Under the pieces are notes generated by a model, which was not told the DNA's origin, made no database searches, and worked only from the letters and a program-made list of their open reading frames with translations. This document shows, piece by piece, positions 24,143 to 35,612 of a stretch of 64,000 nucleotides of DNA (the stretch's first letter is position 1; each line of letters opens with the position of its first letter). This DNA comes from Steromphala cineraria. Taxonomy: Eukaryota > Mollusca > Gastropoda > Trochida > Trochidae. The position numbers were made by a program, and so were the translations under genes. The stretch lies in NCBI GenBank assembly GCA_916613615.1, contig OU744721.1, positions 71,987,060-72,051,059 of the forward strand, in the 5' to 3' direction.

Positions 24143-24639
24143 TATATGATTAAGTCTTATATTTTATATGCTACTTGCACCCAGCTAAAAGATCGCTTTC
24201 TCATCTGTACATATCTAACAAAACATGCCATGTATCTATAACCTTACCATTAGCTCTCCCCATATAACATCATTATAATGATATATGTTTGAATATTTGT
24301 TGACTGTGATTTTAATAAAATACACTGATTTTGGAACCTAATCACATTTCAATAACTTGTAGTGTCATTGTTAATGTACTGCTAATCAATCTTTAAAGAA
24401 GTAATTATTGCTGTGAATTGGTTTTTGACAAGGTGTAAGAGAAGATTTCCTGATATTACAGTAATAAAATAAAATGGTGGAAGCTGATACTATCGCTACG
24501 AAAGTTAGCATACAATAAGTTTAAATGTGACGTGTGATGCTAATTAGATCCAATTCAGCGAGGTGTTGCATTTTAGGAAATTGTCAGTGGAAAAGGAATG
24601 GGTTTTCTTAAATAATAAATATTTCTTCTCCCAGGTACT

Positions 24640-24990
24640 TTTCACTACCCATAACCTAGACATCCCAAAATCCAGACTATATGTAGTCATCTCTTACACT
24701 CCCATAGTGGGGTAGAGTGCATGTACAAATTGGAAATCAATGGATGAATAGTTTTTTCTGCTATAGGTCGGGCAAATTCTGATATTGAAAATGACTATGT
24801 TCAAACCATGGATTTTTTTAAATTTGAATATCAACGAAATTCATTGTAATTTAGAACTGCACCCATCCCAATAAGATAGAAGGCATGTGCAAATTTGAAA
24901 ACAATTGGATAAATAGCTTTTCCGTAATAGGTGGGAAAAAATGACCTCGGACAGACGGTGGGACGGAATGGTATTACCATATAAATTTTA
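24640..24990 (+). mobile_element. Tandem-monomer insertion (two units of ~164 bp)
   Basis: Two related monomers: GCATGTACAAATTGGAAATC (24719) and GCATGTGCAAATTTGAAAAC (24883). Both are followed by CAATGGAT/CAATTGGAT and RAATAG, and the run ends in GGACAGACGGTGGGACGG. Unit 2 lacks it between GTTTTCTTAAATGT (30669) and the CAC(A)CTTTAATGC segment (31020). The ~165 bp period and GACGG-rich end match the elements at 34150 and 58466. Exact borders are not resolved. Confidence 0.6.
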
Positions 24991-26659
24991 TATTCAAAAC
25001 ACTCTTTAATGCTTAAGACATTATCACAGATTTATGGCACTAATTTAAGGTAAACATTCATTAATATCCTAAATGTCCTTTAACTATCGAACCACTCACC
25101 ATTCACATAACTACATTTGCTAGTGGTAATCTGTAAGCTAACATTTTGAATAACGAATATTGAGCGAGACAGCTGATACAACTACAGCACATAACTGAAA
25201 ATAATTATTGGACCAAGTATAAGGGGAATTACAAAAATTTAAATCTTTAGAATTTCCAACTGAGCAACTTGTGTATTTGTTGATTACATTACCTTTACAG
25301 AAACAATTAGATGCACCTGCGGTCTTGCGGTTTTCATTTTTAAAAAGGAATTTAAATAATGAATTATCTTAATTTAAGATTGCAATGCTTCAAAATGGAG
25401 AAATAAATAAATCATCACTTATTAGAATTTTCAATTTCCTTTTCTAAACTACTCTCCACAAATTGAATAAATATTGTCGGTATGACTCAAACCTAATAAG
25501 TGGAATGAATATCATAATGACTTATCAAAATTAAATAGGTGATTAATATTAAAATGAATCTAGCAATGATTCCATATTATTGTAGCCGATAAGGTAAACT
25601 ATCCACAAGGATATGGAAGTGTTTTTTTACATTTTTTACATTTTAACGTCATCCTTGCAAATAATTTTGCACCTCTCTGATCCATGCGTTCCATTTCACA
25701 GTAACAATCTTATTTTAAAAATATAATTTATCTTCTTCATAAAGTACGTCTATGTGTTTAAACCAGTCATATGTTTCCACAAATGTTTTGATATTTTAGA
25801 GATTTGGAGATCGATCAAAACACTTTCCATGCACTAACACCATCAGCCACAAAATCATCTTGTTTCAGAGCTAGAGGGCTCTCCTGTGCAAGTATTGATA
25901 ACAGGAACACACTACAAGTGCACTATGAACAAGTGTATGCCTTTCAATTGTTTTGAAGGAGGCCGTGAAGAGCTTTCATTCATGATTTGCCATCTCCCGA
26001 ACTTTAGCCTGAGTATTTACAATGATTCGTTTGTTATGGATTAAGTGCCATACATTTTGTGTGAGATTATAAGGTAGCATTCACGCTTGCTACATCAATT
26101 TTAGTTTCATTTAGCGAGCAAGATTGTTGTAGGAAAGCGTTTTGCTTGTTAATTTTCACAATGGTATGCTGCAAATATACATTACATTGTTATAAATAGT
26201 TTGATTCTAAAGCCACAATTCAACAGTCCGTCATTTAATTCAAAAGTACGTAAAATTAAGAAACACAGATTTGTTTAGTGATCAGTGTCTTTGTAAATTA
26301 AATCAGTATGCAATTCATGGATATTATCATTAGGGAAATGTCTAGACACCATCCTTAGAGATCATTTGAAGGTATTTAGAATTTTAAGAAAAACACCAAA
26401 GAATACATTGATCAAAAGATTAAGTTTATTATCACACTTAAATTTAAACTTGTCTTTGCAAATGTTTGCCTTCAAATAAAAACTCTAGATATTGAAATAG
26501 ATTTTACACTTAAAAAGAAGAACTATTTTCGCATCTCCTATCATTTTTAAGGTTTTCTTCATACAACAAAATTGATAGTCTAAATTAACCAAGATGTACC
26601 AGAAAAAGACATAACAATGATTTCACAACTAAATTATTTCACTCGTACCATTGTAAAGA

Positions 26660-26850
26660 TCTGTTGATGCATACTTCTAGTAATATTCCACATTGACCCT
26701 GTTTTGAACAGCAAGTTATCTCCTGTCTCGTCGGAAGGAAATTATTAGTCAACTGATCCTAATGGAGATCATCCCACATTAGATAGTTGATCCTGGTATG
26801 TCACAGAATTGGATTCGTGCTGTGATCAATAAATGTATGGTTGTATCGTA
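26660..26850 (+). repeat. Dispersed repeat family A, copy 5
   Basis: Full core: CTGTCTCGTCGGAAGGAAAT, ATTATTAGTCAACTGATCCT, GAGATCATCCCACATTAGAT, TGTCACAGAATTGGATTCGT, GTGATCAATAAATG, plus a shared extension TCAGAGTCGTCTCCATCAGC. The copy at 32165 in unit 2 is its positional equivalent, so these two derive from one insertion before the duplication. Confidence 0.8.
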
Positions 26851-27928
26851 TCGATGTCTCAGAGTCGTCTCCATCAGCAAGTACTCTAGCTAGTCTCCCT
26901 TCTTAACTTGATCTTTATATTTATAAGCTGAATAATTATGTTTCGTTTGTCTTCTGAAACTGGTTGCAAGTTAATCGTTGATTTGTAAAAGCCACATTTC
27001 TGAAATTGTCACTAGAGAGTTCTGCCATTCCTCAGAAGACTATGATAAAATTATAGTCGTGAAAGCGCTGGAACTTGTCAGCTCTCTTAAAAATAAATTG
27101 CTGAATGAAGTAAAAGAATTTTCCATGATTAAATTGAACATTTAAGCCGATTCTCACTTTCATATAAAAAAGATAAATGCATTATAAGACATTGCATACT
27201 ATCATAGCCTCTTAAAATTATTACATCAAGGGTTAATTTTGATAACAAACACCCCAGGGATTGAATTGTTAAGACGTAGTACTTTTAAGATTGTTTTTGA
27301 AGAAATATTGGCTGCACTCTTCATGTCATTTATGCTGTCTAACTTAAATATTTTTGTAAAGTATTAAATAAGAAGATGATACTAAAGAAAAAGAAATGAG
27401 AAAATATAAAACGTTATAACAAACAAATTTTATTCAACTTAAATACTTGTTGCAAGTTTTATTCAAAATAAGTGTTATATTTTATATTGCACATCAAAAG
27501 AGGATTACCATCACAAACTGCCTATCTGTAAGCAGACTATGACATTTACAATACTTATTATTGTACAGATAAGGAAAGGAACTCAACAAATGTCAGTAAC
27601 AAAATAAACATGCTTGGATTTCATAGCTTTGATAACCTACATGTAATAATTATCTCTATTTGAGTTTATTTTGAATCGCAATAAGTTGTAGCGAGGGCTT
27701 GGTTTGTTACAAATGGTTTATAAAGTAACATATATTAATTAACACCTACATGGAATTTTTTCCAAGATGAATTCTATTCAAACAATCCTGACTTGACAAA
27801 CTTTGATTGATAACTATCCAACAGTTATCAACCGTAAGAAATGCACCTGAATAGTAGGAATGAAATCATATTGTTTCTTCTTAAACACTCACTATATACT
27901 TAGAACAATTAAAAATTTAATGTATAAT

Positions 27929-28108
27929 TTAATATTTCGTACAAAACGTGATCGTGATTGTACAGATATACGAGTTGTATTTAATGAGCAACCTCAATCT
28001 ATTAAGTTTTCTCTCTTCCAAGACCTCATCAACAGCACCGATGTCGTCATAAAGGTTGCACTTAAGAGGCAACGTCTTTGATGGAGAGCCTGGCAAATCG
28101 TTAGCCAT
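27929..28108 (-). other. Coding-like block MAN-2 (59 codons plus stop)
   Basis: Minus-strand frame MANDLPGSPSKTLPLKCNLY then DDIGAVDEVLEERKLNRLRL and on to a TAA at 27929-27931. The first 33 residues match the unit 2 frame; after EER the three copies diverge in length. AATTAACCAG immediately precedes AGTTAATGG, as in the other units. Counted by hand against unit 2, about six silent and about eight or nine replacement codon differences lie in the shared 33 codons, a weak hint of protein constraint. Product unknown. Confidence 0.35.
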
Positions 28109-28611
28109 TAACTCTGGTTAATTGTTAACAGACGTTTGATTTTAGAAGAACATTGAATCGCCATGGTTGTTTTATGTCCTGTAACATCCTATATGCTTCA
28201 ATTGAAACAAACCTGAACGTTTGAAACTTGATGTCAAATATGTCTTTTTATCGCTGATCAGTTTATCACTTCCATCCCAGGATAGCTGTAGCTTTGACAC
28301 ACTGCAATATATGTTTTTAAAAAGATTTATGTTGCTACATCCTAATACTCATAGTTACGAGTGTAATGATTACAAGGTGTTATTCAAGTTGTTTGTAACT
28401 GGTTTCCTTTAAACAACCATTGGGAGCTTCCTAGTATGACACAGTATAGATCTGATTCGTAATCAAGCGTAATGATAAACCAGATCTCAACAATGGTTTT
28501 TGCATTTCAATGATAATTCACGGGATCATCTCTTGATCTTACGTTTATACATTTCCAAGCCTTTGATGGTAATCTTATGATAAACTCTGAAGTCTTTTCC
28601 AGGAATTCATT

Positions 28612-28998
28612 CTATTCAAACTTTCCTGCCTTGATAAACGCTAATTGACGATAGTAAAGAACCATACGACATGAATGTGAATAATACAAAATGTCCTTTG
28701 CATTTAATGGTAATCTTGTGACAAACTCACTGACTAAATTAGCTAGTTGGTCCTTAACAGAAAATCCTATTACATGAAGGCTCTTTTCTGTATTGGTGCT
28801 CTTTACAGTCTTTGATTGGTTGGATAAAGGCAGTGAAGAGCTTTCATTCATTATTTTGCCTTCCTCGCTACTTCGAACTTGAATGTTTAGAAACTTAGAA
28901 GTACCATTCACCTTGACTAAGGTTTGTAATACTAGCAACAAGAAGAAATAGTCATCAACAAACCCCACCAAATTAGTTTTCATTAAAGCTCCCAACAT
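28612..28998 (-). other. Open frame with MNESSS block (unit 1)
   Basis: A 128-codon minus frame that includes KFLNIQVRSSEEGKIMNESSS. A similar stretch occurs at 46.2 kb (LQTLSSKTVEGKIMNESSS), in the minus frame at 42213-42623 (CRGLQIMNESSS), and as shorter pieces at ~25.97 and ~32.0 kb. Its C-terminal part runs into the array spacer repeats (RQLAFIKAGKFE comes from the CTTGATAAACGCTAATTGAC block). Probably a chance frame over a repeated segment; a decayed exon is the alternative. Confidence 0.25.
28731..28800. repeat. 70 bp identical to 38267-38336
   Basis: From TGACTAAATTAGCTAGTTGG to TGTATTGGTGCT the two units match without a difference that I can find, and the preceding ~70 bp (28660-28730 versus 37650-37725) differs at about two positions. 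Elsewhere the units differ far more, which suggests recent gene conversion or a separate recent duplication. Confidence 0.75.
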
Positions 28999-29330
28999 TT
29001 TCCTACAAGGGCCATAACAATGTATTATGTAATTGTATGAATCTCTTTTTCAAACTCCATCAACTTATTGATACCCTGAAGACACACACCAAATTTTTTT
29101 ATCCTATCCTAAAAAGTTTCAGAGAAATATTGTCCCCTTTGAAGGCACCCTCGAATAGAGTCCAAAAAGTCAGAACAAGGGCAATGATTCTGTAAAAATT
29201 AATGGGGCATTTAACTACAGATTGTTATTCAGTTTGATTACTGATTTGAATTAACTGTCATCAAAATTATATAAAGTATCTTTTCATCATAGTTAAGGCG
29301 TGATAAACATGATTGATTTAATTTGAACCA

Positions 29331-29650
29331 ATGAACGAAGAACACATTCTACAGGAAGACATTTATGTAAGACTATATTCTACTCTCTGGAGAGTCATCA
29401 AGTTTAAAAGATTCCCAAAGGTGAACAAGATCAATCCTATTGTCTACCCTTGAGAGTTTCAAGGCTGGCTACCTCAAGGTTAATATTCAAAATAATGGAC
29501 CTTTGTGTTCTGAACCAGTTACATCAGCATTTGAGGGCAATATAACATACAAGCATAGCTGTGGAATCCAAAATCGATGGCTCCACTTATTTGATGTCTG
29601 CTTTGCCCTACCACAAATTGCAACTAGTAGTCACTGTTGAGAAGTTTGAT
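29331..29650 (+). other. Conserved block, frame-broken copy (unit 2)
   Basis: Equivalent of 22969-23289. The 5' frame MNEEHILQEDIYVRLYSTLW runs to a 1 bp insertion near 29425. The remainder stays open from ~29440 as LESFKAGYLKVNIQNNG through EPVTSAFEGNITYKHSC and ends ATSSHC-stop. The high identity with unit 1 despite the frameshift argues against a maintained protein on this strand. Confidence 0.3.
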
Positions 29651-32164
29651 GTAACCCTTGTGTGGTAATGTTGTAGAAACCATTTTAATCGTATTGCTTT
29701 TGATTCACCAGACTGTAACAATAGAGGAACAGCAGCATGAAACTACAGTACCATTGATAAAATGAGTCTAAGATCAACAGAACATGAGTTAAAGTATTTA
29801 CAAGGTATATAAGAATAACTATAAACACAAAACAAAAACTCATAACATATATAAACATAGAAAACGAGGTATCCAATAGCATTGTTGATGTCAACATTGT
29901 TTTCGTAATTACGAAAAGAGATTTGATACACATGAAAATACTATCATTTGGTATAAAGGGTGACAATTATCATGAAACCAGAAAAAGAGGTCCTTGAAAT
30001 GTCAATAAGTTTTGGTTTACATCGTTTCCTTAATTGCTGACTTGATGAAAATGTATGAACACTTTGTTTATACATTACCTTTTATCTATGCTGATCTCAC
30101 GTAGTTTTAACATATATCTGAAATATAAGAACGATTGTATTGGATGAAATATCCTAAACTTAAAACAGAAGAAGGACTTGTTTATTCATTCATTCTATAT
30201 GAATATGATCTTATATTTTATCAGCTCCTTATATCCATCTAAAAGATCGCTTTATCATCTGTAAATGTCTACCAAAACATGCCATGTATCTATAACCTTA
30301 CCACAAACTCTCCTAATTTAATAACATTATATTGATATATGTTTGAACATTTGTTGACTGTGTTTAAATAAAATACACTGATTTCGGAACCTAATCTCAT
30401 TTTAATAACTAGTGGTGCCAATGTTGATGTACCATTAATCAATCTTTAAAGAAGTAAGTATTGCTGTGAATTGATTTTGACAAGATGTAAGAGAATATTT
30501 CCTGATATTGCTGTAATCAAATAAAATGGTGGAAGCTGATGATATCGCTACAAAATTTAGCATACAACAAGTCTAAATATTGCGAATGTGACACAAGTGT
30601 GATACTAATTGGATCCATTTTAGCAAGGTGCTGCATTTCAGGAAATTGTCAGTGGAAAAGGAATTAGTTTTCTTAAATGTAAAATGTTTCTTTTCCAAAT
30701 GGACCATGTTCTAACAATTTGGAATTACATTATTTCAATTGATCTCCCTTACAATCATTTAAAAGAAATAATATTGTAAAAAGGTTGCAGCTTTCTTGAA
30801 GGAATGATTAGACAATTCTAATCACAAATGAAACAATGAATAAATCTAACTGATTAGAGGAGAAGATATCTGCTGAAAGTTATCCATTTTAAAAAATATA
30901 TCTAACAATCCTGTCACACTACATCAGATTCACGTTATTAGCATTTTACTTACATGTAGAACATGTATTTGCCTGACAACAGAGTGTCTTTTATTAGGGA
31001 TAATTTTCTTATTTCAAACACACTTTAATGCCTCAAACAGTTTCACAAATTTATTGCACTTAATTAAAGTGAACATTCGTAAATATCCCTAATGCCCCTT
31101 GACTACCTAACCACTCACCTTTCACATAACTGCACTAACTAATGGTAATCTGTTAGCTGACATTTTTAATAACGAATATTGAGTGAGACAGTTGATACAA
31201 CTACAGCACATAACTGAAAATGATTATTGGACCAAGTATAAGGGGAATTACAAAAATGATATTCCTTAAGATTTCCAACTGAACAACTTGTGTATTTGTT
31301 GATTACATTACCTTTCAAGAAACAGTGACATGCACCTGCGGCCTTGCGGTTTTCATTTTTATAAAGGAATTCATATAATGAATTAACTAAATTTTAATTT
31401 GCAATGTTTGAAAATGGAGAAATAAAAATATTCTTCACGATTCTATTATGATTTTAAATTTCCTTTTCTTAAGTATTCTCCTTAATCAATTGAAAGTAAT
31501 ATTGCCACTATGACTCAAACTTAATAATGGAATGAATATTATAATGGCTAATCAAAATCAAATAGGTGATTTATATTAAAATGAATGGAGCAATCATAAT
31601 CTTCAAACGCAGCTGATAAAATAAATGATCCGCCGCAAGGATGTGGATATTTTGTTTGAGATCGTTGTTTTAATATTTTTACATTTTTACGTTACCTTTA
31701 AAAATAATTCTCTCATCAGATTCATGTGTTCCATTTCAGCGTAATGATCATTTTTGAAAACTGATTTATCTAGTTGATATATGCGATTAAGTCAGCTTTG
31801 TGTTTAAACCAGTCATCTTTTTTCACAACTGTTTTGATAATTTAGAGATATGGAGATTGATCAAGATACTCCACCAGCCACAAAAACATCATGTTTCAGA
31901 GCTAGGGGGCTCTCCTGTGCAAGTATTGATAGCAGAAACACACTACAAATGCACTGTGAACAAGTGAATGTCTTTCAAGTGTTTGGAAGTAGGCGGTGAA
32001 GAGCTTTCATTCATGATTTACCATCTCCCGAACTTCAACCTGAGTATTTACAATGACTCGTTTGTTATGGATTAAGTGCCATTCATTTTATGTGAGATTA
32101 TAAGGTAGCGTTAACGCTTGCTACATCAAGTCTAAGTTCAATTTGCGAGCAAGATTGTTGTAAC

Positions 32165-32335
32165 CCTGTTTTGGACAGCAAGTTATCGCCTGTCTCGTCT
32201 GAAGGAAATTATTAGTCGATCCTAATGGAGATCATCCCACATTCGATAGTTGATCCTGGTTTGTCACAGAATTGGATTCGTGCTGTGATCAATAAATGTA
32301 TGGTTGTATCGTATGTATGTCTCAGAGTCGTCTCC
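32165..32335 (+). repeat. Dispersed repeat family A, copy 6
   Basis: Positional equivalent of copy 5. CCTGTCTCGTCTGAAGGAAA, ATTATTAGTCGATCCTAATG (lacking the CAACT between TAGT and GATCC), GATAGTTGATCCTGGTTTGT, then the same CAGAGTCGTCTCCATCAGCA extension. The small deletion removes part of the conserved core. Confidence 0.8.
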
Positions 32336-33543
32336 ATCAGCATGTACTCTAGCTTGTCTCCCTTATTAACTTGATCTTCATGGGTGAATATTTATGTAAT
32401 GTGGCTTCTTCCACTTTTGTGGTTGAACTTATCCTTTCTCATCTGATTGAATTGTAGCAATTACCGTTATGCACGAAGAATACCTACTAATCATGAAAAA
32501 TTGTCTTCACCATCTGATAGGGCCTAAGTAAGCTTTTTGTTGCAACATTTGCACGATATGTATACCTTTTCGCGGATGGTTCAATTTCACGAAATATTAA
32601 TCATAATGGGGAAAATCATCATATGTAGTCACAATTATGAATAGGAAACATTCATTGTTCCCTCAACTAACAATTAAATCATATTTCATCTCACACTAAT
32701 TCCAAACTAAACATTCAAAACATTCAATACAACGTTATCCATTATCCATTATGAAATATTTGAATAAATTGTTACCTACTACACACATCGGTTACATATT
32801 TGGTCTGAAACATTTTAAACAATTTCATTTCAAGTCAAAATCCATGCTTGAACTGAGTTAATCAAATTAACTGAGCATAAAAAAAGGTGTCACATTACTT
32901 CTGGCACAGTAATATTTGATTTCTGATATTGAAACTTTGCTTTAAAAATCAACACGAAGGAACTCATTGAGATTAAATTTGTCTAAAGACGGCAGTCACA
33001 AATGTATCGTATTGCAAAAGTGTATATGATATTTAATAGGTCATTTAAAGAAGAAATAGCCTCTATTAAACACCTACGTCCCTTGTGATTTTGTTATTGA
33101 ATCTGATAAGTCAAACATCTGACAGGGTTGCTAAGAAAAGATGGGGGATAACAGCCAAAAAGAATGATCCAAATGAATGATACTTTTTTATGTCTTGTAA
33201 TTTTTAAGCCTGAAACCACATTGAAACAAAATAGCGTTTTTTATGATTAATGCCTTTTTCCAAGTAATTCTTATTGCATTCCATAATTGTTCACATAATC
33301 AAATCATCAAAATTACATATATGTTTATTGTAGCTGTTTATTATAGGTCAGTGATATATAACCATAGGATTTCTTATGTACATGTAAGACAAATGGAAAG
33401 AAACTAAATTATGTTAACTACATCATGCATTGTCATGTTGTAATTGGATATCAATATGTTAATTTTGAGTATGTTCCTTTGTCAGCAATTGTTAGTTAAT
33501 TGTTCCAAATATTGAAAATAAATACAATGTCAATAAAAAACTA
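32336..33543. other. Unit 2 spacer; one weak repeat at 32985-33150
   Basis: AT-rich. Contains a segment loosely matching 18005-18165 (TTGTTATTGAATCT, GTCAAACATCTGACAGG). Otherwise no gene or element recognised. Confidence 0.45.
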
Positions 33544-34121
33544 AACTCATGTCCAAAAGAAACGATACCAAGTTTTCAAAGTCGTCCGAAACAAAATTCT
33601 ATAACCTGACAGAGTCGAATTTAAGTTTGTCTAACAGGCATATATCTTGTAAAAAAGTATGCACATTTTCATTCTTCAGGAAAAGATACTTTTGATTTTG
33701 TGTCTTTTAAAATGTACAAGGAGTGCATTAATCGAAATTTCAAATTGTTTTATGAACAGAACGTTTGTCATTTCACTTTAAAAATTGATAAAGTATTGAA
33801 TTTATGTCAGAAAAAAATGTTGTTGACATAATACACTTTATTTGACATAAATTCGTTGAAGCGTCACTGCACTAAAACGTTTTAAAACAAGCGAAAGTGT
33901 CCAATTTCTCTCTGCTATCTCGCCTAGTTAAGGAGATTCCAGATCGATGATTTTTTCAAATGCATGTTTCTCGCAAACATGAAAAGATAATGTTTCCAAA
34001 TTTTGCATAGACGTAAGTTGACTACTGAAGAAATGATATTACTATGTTTTAGTCTTAATAATCTGCAGTTGATTGAGTTAGTTTGGGATTTGTATGGTAT
34101 CGTTTCTTTTGGACATGAGTT
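33544..34121. mobile_element. TA-flanked element with 27 bp perfect inverted termini
   Basis: Left terminus AACTCATGTCCAAAAGAAAC then GATACCA at 33544-33570. The right terminus (34095-34121) is the exact inverse. TA flanks both sides (33542-33543 and 34122-34123), and one further base (C/G) extends the symmetry to 30 bp. 578 bp with no transposase frame. TA insertion points to a nonautonomous Tc1/mariner-superfamily element. The perfect termini suggest it is young. Confidence 0.9.
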
Positions 34122-34149
34122 TAGAAAGTGTTTTTACCCGTAAAAACAG

Positions 34150-34846
34150 ATGTCTCCCCCTTCCTTAAATGCTCCAAACCTCTAAACAATACTATTATAA
34201 AGCACCATTAATGTTCTCTGTATAATTCAACTTGAATAAATAACCCATCAACTCCACAATTGTAGCAAACAAAATATTCAAAATTGCATGGAAATAAACA
34301 AAATAATTTTTTTTAAATCTCAAACCTCCAAAAGGCACATCTACATGATATGGAGAGACAGTATACCAAGTTTGGTGATGATTGGTCACATAGTTTTAGA
34401 GATCTGCTCCGGAAACGAACACTACCCTTGAAAAAGACTAAGTCCAAATTGTTGCCATGGAAATAAAAAAAAATAAATTCTAAGAAATCTATAACCTCCA
34501 AAAGGCACATCTACATGATATGGAGAGACAGTATACCAAGTTTGGTGATGATTGGTCACATAGTTTTTGAGATCTGCTCCGGAAACGAACACTACCCCTT
34601 GAAAAAGACTAAATCCAAATTGTTGCCATGGAAATAAAAAAATTATTAAATTTTAAGAAATCTATAAACTCCAAAAGGCACATCTACATGATATAGAGAG
34701 ACAGCATACCAAGATTGGTGATGAATGGTCACATAGTTTTAGAGATATGCTCCGGAAACGAAATGGGAACGCCGACGCCAACGCCAACGCCGACGGGAAC
34801 TCAGCTAAAACCAATATGTCTCCCGACCCTTCGGGGGGAGACATAA
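34150..34846 (+). mobile_element. Tandem-monomer element, ATGTCTCCC termini
   Basis: Begins ATGTCTCCCCC and ends in a hairpin in which TATGTCTCCC is answered by GGGGGGAGACATA. Between them are three monomers starting CTCCAAAAGGCACATCTACA at 34326, 34496 and 34669 (periods 170 and 173 bp). Each has a CTGCTCCGGAAACGAA block and a GTTGCCATGGAAATAA block; the third is cut after the former. A GACGCCAACGCC-type microsatellite follows (34766-34797). The plan (short terminal motif, monomer array, microsatellite, 3' hairpin) resembles the bivalve pearl-type or Helentron-derived nonautonomous elements; that class is inference. No protein encoded. Confidence 0.8.
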
Positions 34847-35025
34847 TTATCATGATGTCGTTCAATGCATGTTCTCTGTCGTGGATTATTTGTTTCTCTA
34901 TGAGCCATGTTTTTTGAAAAATTGTATTTATGCAATATACACAATAATCCAATCAGTTGTCCTGAAGCTCGTCATATAAACACTAGTTTAAATTTCAAAG
35001 GCTACATGTCTGAAATTGTCACTTA

Positions 35026-35612
35026 ACAGCTGCATACCATAAGTTTGTTCACCAGCTTGTGATCTTAGTGCAAATATCATGTAATAACTCCAGGACCACT
35101 CACAGAAGATCATGAATTGTTCATGTGTAAAATAACCATTCCCAAACCATATTTCAAGATCGTCATGTCACTGGTGCTGAATGCTGATATTCGGCATTGC
35201 TAAATAGACAGATGGGGTCTTATTTGTGAAATTCGGATTTTCTTGAATTTCGATTAAAATCATCCATGTAAAAGTTTGTAGGAAAACAATCAGCACAGTT
35301 ACGTTGCATTAGCGCAAAGGAACACAAATGAATAAGATCTAAAGTTGTTGATCACTTATGAAGGATTTTGTAGAGCAATATAGAAATCAGTGTTTTCGAA
35401 ATGTTGACCCCAGGTCACTTCAATGACCTGCCAAAATTGTTACAGCCATCTACTAGGTATGACATTCAAATATGTCAACGCAAAATGAATCTTAATTTAT
35501 GCAGTGAAATTTTAACATTATCGGTTTCGCTTTCGCAATGATACGATGTCTCAAAAACGTTACAAATTACATGATATTTGCACTAGAATACGAAGGTTAA
35601 GAAAAGCAGCTG
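35026..35612. mobile_element. TA-inserted MITE with ~65 bp imperfect inverted termini, copy 1
   Basis: Left terminus ACAGCTGCATACCATAAGTT to CAAATATCATGTAAT; right terminus inverted: CAGCTGCTTTTCTTAACCTT to TAGTGCAAATATCATGTAAT. Inserted in unit 2 at GTCACT/TAGAG, while unit 1 at ~27010 reads GTCACTAGAGAG with no insert, so a TA target duplication is directly supported. Interior includes AAATAGACAGATGGGGTCTT. A second copy lies at 49398-50022. No coding frame. Confidence 0.85.

Larger units (their letters stand above)
22930..28990. repeat. Segmental duplication unit 1
   Basis: Nearly the whole interval aligns in order with unit 2 (29285-38350). Anchors: ATAGTTAAGGCGTGATAAAC (22928/29288), ACATGCCATGTATCTATAAC (24224/30278), GGAAATTGTCAGTGGAAAAG (24577/30641), GCACCTGCGG (25313/31335), TTAGTTTCAT-type and GCGAGCAAGATTGTTGTA (26114/32145), the MAN block (28.0/37.0 kb) and CTTGATAAACGCTAATTGAC (28630/37617). 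Unit 1 alone has a 131 bp MITE at 24012 and a tandem-monomer insert at 24640-24990. Divergence is uneven, which makes conserved sub-blocks visible. Confidence 0.85.

Noticed and set aside
34195..34952. Minus frames with repeated LCDQSSPNLVYCLSISCRCAF peptides
   Set aside because: They reflect the 170-173 bp monomers of the element at 34150-34846.
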